Part shown: positions 25,197-32,731 of the stretch, one piece after another | Numbering within the stretch: the first letter of the stretch is position 1 | How the letters are laid out: each line of letters starts with the position of its first letter | Source of the DNA: Alphaproteobacteria bacterium | GTDB taxonomy: Bacteria > Pseudomonadota > Alphaproteobacteria > Rhodobacterales > Rhodobacteraceae | DNA length: 64,000 nucleotides | Direction: 5' to 3' | Assembly (NCBI GenBank): GCA_030426685.1 | Contig: JAUHYC010000001.1 | Coordinates: 1-64,000 of the forward strand | Position numbers and translations under genes: made by a program | Notes under the pieces: generated by a model | What the model saw: the letters and a program-made list of their open reading frames with translations, nothing else | What the model was told of the DNA's origin: nothing | Database searches by the model: none

Positions 25197-25873
25197 CAGT
25201 CATGCTCCCCCTGCTGGGCCCGGACCTCTTCGATTTCGTCCTCGACCTCGTGGCTGGCGACCATGCGGTCGGTCTCGCCGCGCCAGATTTGCACCGCGAC
25301 CTGAGCAAAGCGGATCACGAGCAGCAGCATCGATACCGGCAGCACCAGATATGGCACGACCTTGGGAAGCTTTTCGTAGCCCTCACCATAGTTGATCAAA
25401 TCTTCCAAGAACCGCAACGGGGCGACCATCGGGATGTCGTCGACCTCGTAGAAGCTCTGGCTGCGCGCACTCATGTCAAAGCCGGTCGGAAACCAGCGGC
25501 CCGAGGTCGGTGGTAAATCGGCAAATACAGCCCAATAATCGTAGGACCCCTTGAGCAGAAGCAGTGAAAACACCAGGCAGCACCCGACGGCAATCAGCGC
25601 CAATATCCGGCGCGGTGCCGGGGCCAGCATGTTCAGTATCGCGTCCACCCCCAGATGCGCGTGTTTCTTAACGGCATAGGATGCGCCTAGAAGCACCAGC
25701 CATCCAAAGGTGAAAACTGTCAGCTCCAACGCCCACAAAATGTTAGAGTTAAACACAAAACGTGCGATCACGTTGGCGAAGGTGACGACCGTCATCAGCC
25801 CCAACAGCAATGCGATCACCGTCTCTTCGATATGGTCAACCAGCCCGCTTGGGCCGGGTTTAGCACCAGACAT
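25196..25873 (-). CDS. dctQ: TRAP transporter small permease subunit
   Basis: A 225-residue inner-membrane protein with four hydrophobic helices, the DctQ subunit that links the binding protein to DctM. The opening LLGLMTVVTFANVIARFVF is the conserved first helix, followed by the WALELTVFTFGWLVLLGASYAVKKHAHLGVDAIL segment typical of the family. The loop between helices 3 and 4 is longer than usual (about residues 125-165). It lies between dctP, 112 bases upstream, and dctM, with which it overlaps. Confidence 0.9.
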   Translation of the reverse strand: MSGAKPGPSGLVDHIEETVIALLLGLMTVVTFANVIARFVFNSNILWALELTVFTFGWLVLLGASYAVKKHAHLGVDAILNMLAPAPRRILALIAVGCCLVFSLLLLKGSYDYWAVFADLPPTSGRWFPTGFDMSARSQSFYEVDDIPMVAPLRFLEDLINYGEGYEKLPKVVPYLVLPVSMLLLVIRFAQVAVQIWRGETDRMVASHEVEDEIEEVRAQQGEHD

Positions 25874-25911
25874 CTCTTTGTCCCCGCATTTTTATAATGA
25901 GAGTTTTGGGT

Positions 25912-25932
25912 GGCGGGCCATCAAGGCCCGCC
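25912..25932 (-). other. Intercistronic stem-loop between dctP and dctQ
   Basis: A perfect 8-bp stem GGCGGGCC / GGCCCGCC with a 5-base loop, without a T-tract. Position and shape suit an mRNA stabiliser or partial attenuator that would keep the binding protein more abundant than the two permease subunits. Confidence 0.5.
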
Positions 25933-25985
25933 CGGTCCGCGCGTCGATAACTCCCCAGTCCCACGACGCGCGAACTGAACCAGGA

Positions 25986-26987
25986 TCAGAACCCGGCGTT
26001 GATCGCCTGAGCAGCGTCGATCTTATCCTGACCCACGTCATCGGCGAACTTGTCCCAGACGGGCTTCATCGCATCGACCCAAGCCTGACGCTGTTCCGGA
26101 TTCAGCTCGCGAATGATGCCACCTGCATCAATGATCGAAGCTTTGGCCGCTTCGTTCACGGCAAAGGCTTCCTTGTTCCGGGTCGCCGTCACTTCGGCGA
26201 GAATGGTCAGGAATTGATCGCGGACTTCGGGGTCCAGGCTGTCCAGCCAGTCGACCGATGTCACAACCAGATAATCAATGATGCCGTGGTTGGTTTCGGT
26301 GATGCCATCCTGCACCTCAAAGAACTTCTTGCCGTAGATATTCGACCAGGTGTTCTCCTGCCCGTCCACAACGCCCTGCTGCAGCGCGCCATACACTTCC
26401 GAGAACGCCATCTTTTGCGGGCTGCCACCGATGGCTTCCATCTGAGCAACCAGAACGTCCGAGGATTGAACACGGAACTTCAGGCCATCTGCGTCCGACG
26501 GGTCAACCAGCGGCTTGTTGGCCGACATCTGCTTCATGCCATTATGCCAGAACGCCAGCCCCTGCAGACCGCGGCGTTGCATGCTGTCTTTCATTGCCTG
26601 ACCGGCATCCGACGCCTGGAACGCATCCACAGCATCGATATTCTTGAACATGAACGGCAGGTCAAACAGACGGAACTGCTTGGTGAACTTCTCGAATTTC
26701 GACAGCGACGGAGCGGCCAGCTGAACGTCACCCTGAAGCATTGCCTCCAATACCTTGTCGTCATTGTACAGCGTCGAGTTCGGGTAAACCTCCATGCACA
26801 TCACACCGTTCATCTCGTCGTTGACACGGCTCTCCAACATCGCGGCGGCGACCCCCTTGGGGTGTTTGTCGGTGTTCGTCACATGCGCAAACTTGACCAC
26901 GATCTCGCCATCATCGCAGGCTGCCATACCTGCAGTTGCAGTTACCGTAAGCGCAAGCGCGGTAGCGGCTGTTGTCAAAAATTTCAT
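25986..26987 (-). CDS. dctP: TRAP transporter periplasmic solute-binding protein (C4-dicarboxylate)
   Basis: A 333-residue exported protein with signal peptide (MKFLTTAATALALTVTATAGMAA) and the DctP/TRAP-P fold. Conserved blocks: IVVKFAHVTNTDKHPKGVA at the mature N-terminus, FRLFDLPFMFKN, the substrate-Arg region LKFRVQSSDV and PQKMAFSEVYGALQQGVVDGQENTW. The DctP subtype binds succinate, malate and fumarate. Its promoter lies at 27133-27161, under DctD dyads; the stem-loop after its stop separates it from dctQM. Confidence 0.93.
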   Translation of the reverse strand: MKFLTTAATALALTVTATAGMAACDDGEIVVKFAHVTNTDKHPKGVAAAMLESRVNDEMNGVMCMEVYPNSTLYNDDKVLEAMLQGDVQLAAPSLSKFEKFTKQFRLFDLPFMFKNIDAVDAFQASDAGQAMKDSMQRRGLQGLAFWHNGMKQMSANKPLVDPSDADGLKFRVQSSDVLVAQMEAIGGSPQKMAFSEVYGALQQGVVDGQENTWSNIYGKKFFEVQDGITETNHGIIDYLVVTSVDWLDSLDPEVRDQFLTILAEVTATRNKEAFAVNEAAKASIIDAGGIIRELNPEQRQAWVDAMKPVWDKFADDVGQDKIDAAQAINAGF

Positions 26988-27132
26988 AAGTCTCTTCCTC
27001 CCGGACTTCCTTGAACTTCAATCAGACGCTCAATCAGCGCCGTATGACGCAAAGTGAAGCGAATCGCCGTGATGCGCTCAAGACTTTGTTTGAATGGACA
27101 TTGAAAACGTAAATATCTTTTTATTACATATG

Positions 27133-27161
27133 ATTATAAAAACGCGCCTCCCCCACCAATC
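27133..27161 (-). promoter_or_regulatory. Predicted sigma70-type promoter of dctP
   Basis: The minus strand carries a perfect TATAAT at 27133-27138 and a poor -35 (GATTGG, 27156-27161) 17 bases upstream, the pattern of an activator-dependent promoter. The implied +1 near 27126 is about 139 bases before the dctP start. DctD-type dyads lie just upstream. Confidence 0.5.
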
Positions 27162-27178
27162 ATGGCCGGACCTTGCCT

Positions 27179-27196
27179 TGTGCGAAAATTCGCACA
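27179..27196. promoter_or_regulatory. Operator dyad proximal to dctP (DctD site)
   Basis: An 18-base inverted repeat TGTGCGAAAATTCGCACA with perfect 8-base arms. It resembles the rhizobial DctD upstream activator site core TGTGCG-N6-CGCACA. Its centre is 61.5 bases from the predicted dctP start point. Confidence 0.65.
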
Positions 27197-27210
27197 TACT
27201 CATGCCGCCT

Positions 27211-27228
27211 TGTGCGGTTTTTCGCACA
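27211..27228. promoter_or_regulatory. Operator dyad distal to dctP (DctD site)
   Basis: A second 18-base site TGTGCG-GTTTTT-CGCACA with perfect 6-base arms. Its centre is 32 bases (about three helical turns) from the proximal dyad, so two regulator dimers would bind the same face. Confidence 0.65.
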
Positions 27229-27282
27229 AACCTCGAATCACTGATGTCGAATCGGTCACCGGTTCCTAGTGCCAAGCCGCAG

Positions 27283-27302
27283 CCCGCGGTTGTGGGCTGC
27301 CT
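27283..27302 (-). terminator. Possible terminator of dctBD
   Basis: An inverted repeat CAGCCCGCGG... with GTGGGCTG (around 27282-27300) lies 55 bases beyond the dctD stop in the minus direction; there is no clear T-tract, so confidence is low. Confidence 0.3.
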
Positions 27303-27356
27303 GGCCCAACGGATTTGGAGGCATGATAATGCAATCCAATCCGGCGAGAGCATTCG

Positions 27357-28586
27357 CTACCGCCGATAATCCTCAGGCCGGATTTGGTAGCGCGCCAATT
27401 TGTCATAGAAAGTCTTGCGCGGCAGTTTCAGCGCCTTCGCGGCGTCTGCGGCTTTGCCATTGTGACGCCCAAGCGCCGCAATCAGCAATGACCGCTCAAC
27501 CCGGGCCAGCTGTTCGCTCAGCCCCAGATCTGCGGCTTGCGCGACTTCCTCTGGCATTCCCAGAACAAATCGCATCGCCGCCGACATCAGGGACCGCGCG
27601 TTCCCCGGCCAGTCTTGCGACATGAGCGAGGCAAGATGTTCAGGCGTCACTTCGGGCTCTGCAAGCCCAGCCTGTTCTGCTGCCTGCGCCACATAATGCC
27701 TGAAGATCACCGGGATGTCCTCAGGCCGTTCAGACAAGGAAGGAATGCGCACCCGCATAACATCCAGACGGTAGAACAAATCCGCATTGAATCGCCCCTG
27801 CGCGGATAACTCGGACAGGTCTGCCGTCGTGCCCGCGATAATCCTCGCGTCCGTGTCCTGCTCGACAAGTTCCAGCATCGCGTATTGGGTCGCATCTGAC
27901 ATGGCCGAAACCTCGTCCAGAAACAGCGATCCACAGGATGCATCCTCGTATCCCCGGCGCAGGCCCTCTGCTGTCAGCGCCGAAGCCGATCGTTTGACAA
28001 ACGGCCCCTGCCCAACCGGAGACATCAGGTGTACAACTTCCGCCACCTTCGAAATCCCGCTGCCCACTGGCCCGGTGACCAATACTTCGGCCCGTGTGGG
28101 TGCCACGGCGCGTACTCGCTCACGCAAAGCTTCGGCTTGCTCGGACAAACCAAAAAGCATCCTGGCGGCTGGGTCACCCCGCTCAAGCTCGCTCTTTTGT
28201 TCCCGCAGTTGCAACACCTCGGCGCGCGTGGAAAAGGCACGTTCCAAGACCGACAGTAAATCAGCCGCAGTGCAGGGCTTTTCCAGAAAATCAAAAGCTC
28301 CCTGCCCCATGGCTTGAACCGCCATTGGAATATCGCCCTCGCCCGTCAACAGGATCACGGGCAGTTCCGGGTCAACCTCACGCGCATAGTTCAACAGATG
28401 AAACCCGTCCCGGCCCGGCATACGGATGTCCGAGACGATCACGCCAGAAAACTCCCGTCTGATGTGATCCTTGGCGGCGACAAAAGACCCTGCAGTCACA
28501 GGTTCGTAGTCAGCCAACTCAAGTGTTTGGGCCAATGCTTCGCGTACTGCCGCATCGTCGTCTACCAAAAGAACCTTTCGGATCAT
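27357..28586 (-). CDS. dctD: DctD-like response regulator with degenerate AAA+ domain
   Basis: A 409-residue regulator paired with the upstream DctB kinase. The receiver domain is complete (VDDD at residues 8-11; phosphorylation Asp53 in VSDIRMPG). The central AAA+ domain is defective for the classic sigma54 role: Walker A reads GPVGSGIS with Ile in place of the essential Lys, and the whole ELFGHExGAFTGA block is missing between VKRSAS and GSLFLDEV, although Walker B is kept. A Fis-type HTH closes the protein (AADAAKALKLPRKTFYDKL). Start ATG 28586 overlaps the dctB stop (ATGA). Its sites on the dctP promoter fit activation of sigma70 polymerase. Confidence 0.88.
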   Translation of the reverse strand: MIRKVLLVDDDAAVREALAQTLELADYEPVTAGSFVAAKDHIRREFSGVIVSDIRMPGRDGFHLLNYAREVDPELPVILLTGEGDIPMAVQAMGQGAFDFLEKPCTAADLLSVLERAFSTRAEVLQLREQKSELERGDPAARMLFGLSEQAEALRERVRAVAPTRAEVLVTGPVGSGISKVAEVVHLMSPVGQGPFVKRSASALTAEGLRRGYEDASCGSLFLDEVSAMSDATQYAMLELVEQDTDARIIAGTTADLSELSAQGRFNADLFYRLDVMRVRIPSLSERPEDIPVIFRHYVAQAAEQAGLAEPEVTPEHLASLMSQDWPGNARSLMSAAMRFVLGMPEEVAQAADLGLSEQLARVERSLLIAALGRHNGKAADAAKALKLPRKTFYDKLARYQIRPEDYRR

Positions 28587-30316
28587 CGCATTTCGTCCTC
28601 TTTGCAAGGCTCGAGTTCGACCGTAAATTCGGCACCATCTTCGGTGTTCGTGCCCCGAATATCGCCCCCGAAGCTTTGCACCAGACCGTAGGAGATAGAC
28701 AGACCCAACCCCATACCTTCAGAGCTTCCAACCGATTTGGTGGTGTAGAACGGTTCAAACATCCGATCCGGATCCTCAATGCCGGGGCCTGTATCACGCA
28801 CTGCGACACGGATGCGCGTGTCCTCGACAAGCGTGATTGATATCCGCCGGGTCTGTTGATCTATCATCGCATCTGCTGCGTTGTTGATCAGGTTGACGAA
28901 GACCTGAACCAGGCGCACCTCTCCTCCCCATGCGTAGATCTCTTTGTCAGGTGGCGTCCAATTCAGTTCGACACCCTCATCGTTCAGACGCGCCTCAGTC
29001 AATTCTACGGCCGTGTTCAGCACCTGGACCAGCTCGACCCGCCCCATCGGCTCACTCTCGTTGCGGGCAAATGCGCGCAGGTTTTTGATGATCCGCGCCA
29101 TTCGCGCCGCCATATCCGAGATACGGCCGAGATTCTCACCTGCCTTCTTCCCCTTGCCGCGTTCAAGAAAGGCCGCGCCGTTATCCGCAAATTGCCGGAT
29201 GGCCATCAACGGCTGGTTCAACTCATGGCTGATACCGGCAGACATCTTTCCCAGTGCGCTCAGCTTACCAGCCTGCACCAGATCCGCCTGCGCCTGTTTC
29301 AGAGCTGCTTCCGCTTCCTGTCGTTCGATCACTTCCCGCCGCAACGCCGTGTTTGCGGCCGTCAAAGCCCGCGTTCGCTGCGCCACGCGGCTTTCCAGCA
29401 CAGTATTGGCCAGGGCCAGCGCACGCCGCCGTTCTGAGGCGAGGAATAACAGAGCACCAAATGCGAAACAAATCGCGGCAACCGCCGCCGCTTGCAAACC
29501 CGCGAGCCGCCTCGCTGGGGCAACATCCACCAGCACTTCGGCGGTCATGTCTATAACCGGCAAACCGAGCGTCAGGTGCAACGCGCGACTGGGAAAATAG
29601 CGCCCCCAGTTCAGTCGCCACAATTCATGCCCGTCAACACGGGTCGAAGCAAATTCGGTGACTTCACCCCCCGGTGGGACCAGCCCCGGCTGCCCTTCCA
29701 ACCGCTCCCAGAACAACAAATCCGAACGGTTTGAAATAAAGACCACCCCGTCGCCATCAACAAAGAACACTGCTTCTGTGCTGCCTCGCCAAGTCTGTTC
29801 TACATCCTGTACATCAGCAACGATCATTAGTGCACCTTCCACCAGCCCCGTTGGACCAAAGGTCGGAGCAACATAGGAATAGATGCGATCACCGTTGTCT
29901 GGCTGAACTCCATGTGCGCTGCCCAACGCCCCTTGCAACGCGCGTTCAAAGGCCGGGTGCCCAGCCAGGCTGCGCTGCCGGATCGGCTGTGCGGCGACCT
30001 GAACGCGGCCGCTTCGGTCCAGATACATCACGTTCACCGCGGCTGTCTTGTCGGCCACATCCAACAACACAGCCTGTGCCACTTGCCGCTGTTCCTCGGT
30101 TTCAAGCGACCGCAGGGCGGGATGATCGGCCATCAGCACCGCAACTTCCTGATAAACCTGCATCTGCGTGCTCAGCCGGTCGGCAGCCAGCTCAAGATCG
30201 GCCTCGGCCTGCTGGCTAAGCTGTGTCAGCGCCTGGCGATAGCCATAGGTCCAGACTGCTGAGGATAACAGTCCAACCGCACACAGAAATCCGACAATGA
30301 CCCAAACCCTTTGCAT
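28583..30316 (-). CDS. dctB: DctB-type sensor histidine kinase
   Basis: A 577-residue membrane kinase: a TM helix near residues 7-25, a periplasmic double-PAS (dCache) sensor of about 250 residues, a second TM (AAAVAAICFAFGALLFLAS), then a coiled coil. The kinase core has the H box GISHELNQPLMAIRQ, the N box region VNLINNAADAM and the G2 box GMGLGLSISYGLV. Such DctB proteins sense C4-dicarboxylates directly. It overlaps dctD by 4 bases, and its 5' end faces a P450 gene 30 bases away. Confidence 0.93.
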   Translation of the reverse strand: MQRVWVIVGFLCAVGLLSSAVWTYGYRQALTQLSQQAEADLELAADRLSTQMQVYQEVAVLMADHPALRSLETEEQRQVAQAVLLDVADKTAAVNVMYLDRSGRVQVAAQPIRQRSLAGHPAFERALQGALGSAHGVQPDNGDRIYSYVAPTFGPTGLVEGALMIVADVQDVEQTWRGSTEAVFFVDGDGVVFISNRSDLLFWERLEGQPGLVPPGGEVTEFASTRVDGHELWRLNWGRYFPSRALHLTLGLPVIDMTAEVLVDVAPARRLAGLQAAAVAAICFAFGALLFLASERRRALALANTVLESRVAQRTRALTAANTALRREVIERQEAEAALKQAQADLVQAGKLSALGKMSAGISHELNQPLMAIRQFADNGAAFLERGKGKKAGENLGRISDMAARMARIIKNLRAFARNESEPMGRVELVQVLNTAVELTEARLNDEGVELNWTPPDKEIYAWGGEVRLVQVFVNLINNAADAMIDQQTRRISITLVEDTRIRVAVRDTGPGIEDPDRMFEPFYTTKSVGSSEGMGLGLSISYGLVQSFGGDIRGTNTEDGAEFTVELEPCKEDEMR

Positions 30317-30345
30317 GTCTAAGGGTCTTGCATTCAGAGCCGCCT

Positions 30346-31545
30346 ATGGCAAGTCTGCACCGCATGCAGACCGTCACCCAATCCCCGACCGATCCTGCCT
30401 TTGTGCAAAACCCTTATCTGTTCTACGACACTGCCCGCCAGTTCGGGGACCTCGTTTATTGGGAAGATTACGACATGGTGGCAGCGGTCTCTCATAGTGC
30501 TGTACAGGCCCTGTTGCGTGATCGCCGCTTCGGTCGCGAAGTCCCGCCCGAGCTCACCAAACCCAGCCCCGAACACCTCGCCCCCTGGATAGCGGTCGAA
30601 GCGCACTCAATGCTCGAACTGGAACCGCCCCGGCATACACGTCTGCGTTCGCTGGTTCTGCGGGCATTCACTTCGCGCGCGATAGCAGAACTCGCACCTT
30701 CGGTCGAAGCCCTGTGCCACGAACTGATCGACCGTTTCCCGGATGAACCCTTTGATCTTCTGGAAGCCTATTGCACTCAGATTCCCGTTATAACAATTTG
30801 CCGCTTGCTGGGCGTTCCCGAGCACATGGCGCCGCAATTACTGACCTGGTCACATGCGATGGTTGCCATGTATCAGGCCAACCGAACCCGCCAGACCGAA
30901 GATGCCGCCGCCCGCGCTTCGAATGAGTTCACAGCGTTTCTCGAAGAGTATGTCGAACAACGCCGCAAGGACCCGCGCGATGATCTGATCACACGTCTCA
31001 TCTCAGCAGAAGAAGAAGGTGAAAAACTATCGCGCAAAGAGCTTATTACAACCTGCATCCTTCTGCTGAACGCCGGACACGAAGCAACCGTTCATGCGCT
31101 CGGGAACGGGGTGAAGACTGTTCTTGCCACAGGTACCCAGGAACAGATTACATCACTCGAAACCATCGACAAAGCAGTCGAAGAAATCCTGCGTTTCGAT
31201 CCGCCCCTCCATATGTTCACGCGGTACGCATATGAGGATGTCGAAATCTGCGGACATTCGTTTGCGCGCGGTGACGAAGTGGCCCTGCTTCTGGGCGCGG
31301 CCAACCGCGATCCGGAAATCTGGTCTGACCCCAACACCTTCGATCCATCCCGAAACGTCACTCCGAATACAAGCTTTGGCGGTGGCCTGCATTTCTGTGT
31401 CGGCGCCCCGCTGGCGCGTCTGGAAATGCGCATCGCCCTGCCGATCCTGTTCAACAGATGCCCCGAACTGAACTTAGTGGACGGCGCGCGCTATTCGAAC
31501 AGCTATCACTTCCATGGGTTGACCGAACTGATCGCGCAAATCTGA
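30346..31545 (+). CDS. Cytochrome P450
   Basis: A 399-residue soluble bacterial (class I-type) P450. The I-helix oxygen motif is AGHEATVH, the ExxR-type helix is EEILRFDPPLHMFTR, and the haem-ligand motif FGGGLHFCVGAPLARLE places Cys at about 351. The substrate is unknown. No ferredoxin or ferredoxin reductase is adjacent, although a ferredoxin-NADP reductase is encoded 4 kb downstream. The start is uncertain: ATG 30346 or ATG 30364, neither with a strong ribosome site. It is divergent from dctB. Confidence 0.9.
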   Translation: MASLHRMQTVTQSPTDPAFVQNPYLFYDTARQFGDLVYWEDYDMVAAVSHSAVQALLRDRRFGREVPPELTKPSPEHLAPWIAVEAHSMLELEPPRHTRLRSLVLRAFTSRAIAELAPSVEALCHELIDRFPDEPFDLLEAYCTQIPVITICRLLGVPEHMAPQLLTWSHAMVAMYQANRTRQTEDAAARASNEFTAFLEEYVEQRRKDPRDDLITRLISAEEEGEKLSRKELITTCILLLNAGHEATVHALGNGVKTVLATGTQEQITSLETIDKAVEEILRFDPPLHMFTRYAYEDVEICGHSFARGDEVALLLGAANRDPEIWSDPNTFDPSRNVTPNTSFGGGLHFCVGAPLARLEMRIALPILFNRCPELNLVDGARYSNSYHFHGLTELIAQI

Positions 31546-31560
31546 CATAGCGTGGTCCAA

Positions 31561-31577
31561 TTGCGCGTGCCGCGCAA
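31561..31577 (+). terminator. Stem-loop after the P450 gene
   Basis: A 7-bp stem TTGCGCG / CGCGCAA with a 3-base loop lies 16 bases after the P450 stop, at the start of the repeat cluster. It probably contributes to the 3' end of the P450 mRNA. Confidence 0.4.
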
Positions 31578-31592
31578 TGCCTCCGGCAGAGG

Positions 31593-31684
31593 TATTTTTA
31601 GCCAGATGAAGAAGAGGATCCCATCTTCATCTGGCTAAAAATATCTCGGGGGAGTCGCCTTTGGGCGACGGGGGCAGCGCCCCC
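31593..31684 (+). repeat. REP-like palindromic element, copy A
   Basis: A long inverted repeat with perfect 19-base arms (31593-31611 and 31625-31643, core TAGCCAGATGAAG / CTTCATCTGGCTA) is followed by ATATCTCGGGGG, a GTCGCC/GGCGAC stem (31654-31669) and a GGGGGC/GCCCCC stem (31670-31684). Copies B (41238) and C (48294) share the plan of TTCATCT, an AT-rich link, CTCCGGGGG or CTCGGGGG, and a G5/C5 hairpin. It lies between convergent genes. Confidence 0.7.
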
Positions 31685-31697
31685 GCTTCCATGACTG

Positions 31698-32177
31698 TTA
31701 TGCGGCCCCCAGCGAATTCAGGGGCAGCATCGTGGTCGATTTGATCTCTTCCATCGATAGCAGGGCTGTTACATTATGCACGCGCACTTCTGATATCAGC
31801 GTCTGGTAGAACGCGTCATAGGCACGCGCATTTTTGACGCGGACTTTCAGAATATAATCTATGTCACCCGCCAGTCGATGCGCCTCTTGCACTTCGGGCC
31901 GATCCCGCAGTGCCTTCAGAAACTTCTGCTGCCATTGCGCTTCGTGTTCCGAAGTTCGGATCAGAACGAAGAAGGTGGCCTCAAACCCCAGTGCCTCGGC
32001 GTCCAGCAATACTGTCTGCTGACCGATCACACCGGCCCCTTTCAGTTTGCGGATGCGATTCCAGACCGGGGTCTTGGAACTGCCGACCCGGGCTGCAATT
32101 TCATCCAGGGACTGACTTGCATCCCGCTGCAGCTCAGCCAGAATTTTCCGATCCGTGTCGTCTATGCGCACCGACAT
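31698..32177 (-). CDS. Lrp/AsnC-family transcriptional regulator
   Basis: A 159-residue regulator with an N-terminal winged HTH (LDEIAARVGSSKTPVWNRIRKLKGAGVI at about residues 18-46) and a C-terminal RAM/ligand domain (HRLAGDIDYILKVRVKNARAYDAFYQTLI). I start at ATG 32177 (MSVRIDDTDRKIL), the usual length for this family. It faces the sulfur assimilation operon across 175 bases, which suggests that it controls that operon, perhaps in response to a sulfur amino acid. Confidence 0.9.
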   Translation of the reverse strand: MSVRIDDTDRKILAELQRDASQSLDEIAARVGSSKTPVWNRIRKLKGAGVIGQQTVLLDAEALGFEATFFVLIRTSEHEAQWQQKFLKALRDRPEVQEAHRLAGDIDYILKVRVKNARAYDAFYQTLISEVRVHNVTALLSMEEIKSTTMLPLNSLGAA

Positions 32178-32352
32178 TCCAATTTTCCCTTCAATCCAGA
32201 ACACTGGCTCCGATATACCCTGTATTCAGAACCAATGTCCTTATTTATCCTGAGATATAGCGCTTTGACGGGAATATTTCCTATATTGCAAGGCAAGTCA
32301 AACAACCCATCGGCTATGTGCTGACACCGTACAACACCAAGGACCTTGCCTG

Positions 32353-32667
32353 ATGCCTCGTGCTTTTACACCTAAAGTGGTTACAGCCAACGACCTGTTG
32401 GAGGGCGACGTGATTTATCTGACCGAGGATGATCGCTGGTCGCGCGAATTGTCCGAGGCCGAGCTGATCACCGACGAAGCGCATGCCCAAGTGCGTCTGC
32501 TGGACGCCGAGCGTCAGGTCAACAAGATCGTCGGTGCTTATCTGGCCGACGCCATCGCGGGTGCTAACGGCCCCGAACCCACCCATTTCCGGGAAGACTT
32601 CCGCCGGACTGGTCCGTCCAACTATGCCCACGGCAAACAGGCATCTTCCCCGCAGCCCCGGGCCTGA
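32353..32667 (+). CDS. DUF2849 protein (sulfite reductase operon leader)
   Basis: A 104-residue cytoplasmic protein of the DUF2849 family, of unknown function but regularly the gene just upstream of sulfite reductase in alphaproteobacteria. The start TTPKVVTANDLLEGDVIYLTEDDRWS-type region is intact (VVTANDLLEGDVIYL near residues 9-23). It is the first gene of the sulfur operon; cysI starts 65 bases later. Confidence 0.85.
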   Translation: MPRAFTPKVVTANDLLEGDVIYLTEDDRWSRELSEAELITDEAHAQVRLLDAERQVNKIVGAYLADAIAGANGPEPTHFREDFRRTGPSNYAHGKQASSPQPRA

Positions 32668-32731
32668 CCTCTGGCCCTTCCTCTCCCCTAAAGGCCCCAA
32701 GGTTCGGGGCTGCAACCAAGGACAGCTAATC

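Larger units (their letters stand above)
26988..27356. other. Regulatory intergenic region dctD-dctP
   Basis: 369 bases with no gene. It holds the predicted dctP promoter, two operator dyads (annotated), an AT-rich tract at 27100-27140, and an inverted repeat near 27283-27300 (CAGCCCGCGGTTGTGGGCTG) that could be the dctD transcription end. No convincing sigma54 promoter was found. Confidence 0.6.

Noticed and set aside
25710-27014. A 434-codon open frame antisense to dctP and dctQ
   Set aside because: It spans dctP and part of dctQ; those genes have clear family motifs.
27144-27157. Sigma54-like GG-N10-GC in the dctP region
   Set aside because: Only the invariant dinucleotides match; the flanks (TGGCAC/TTGC) do not, and it lies beside a perfect TATAAT.
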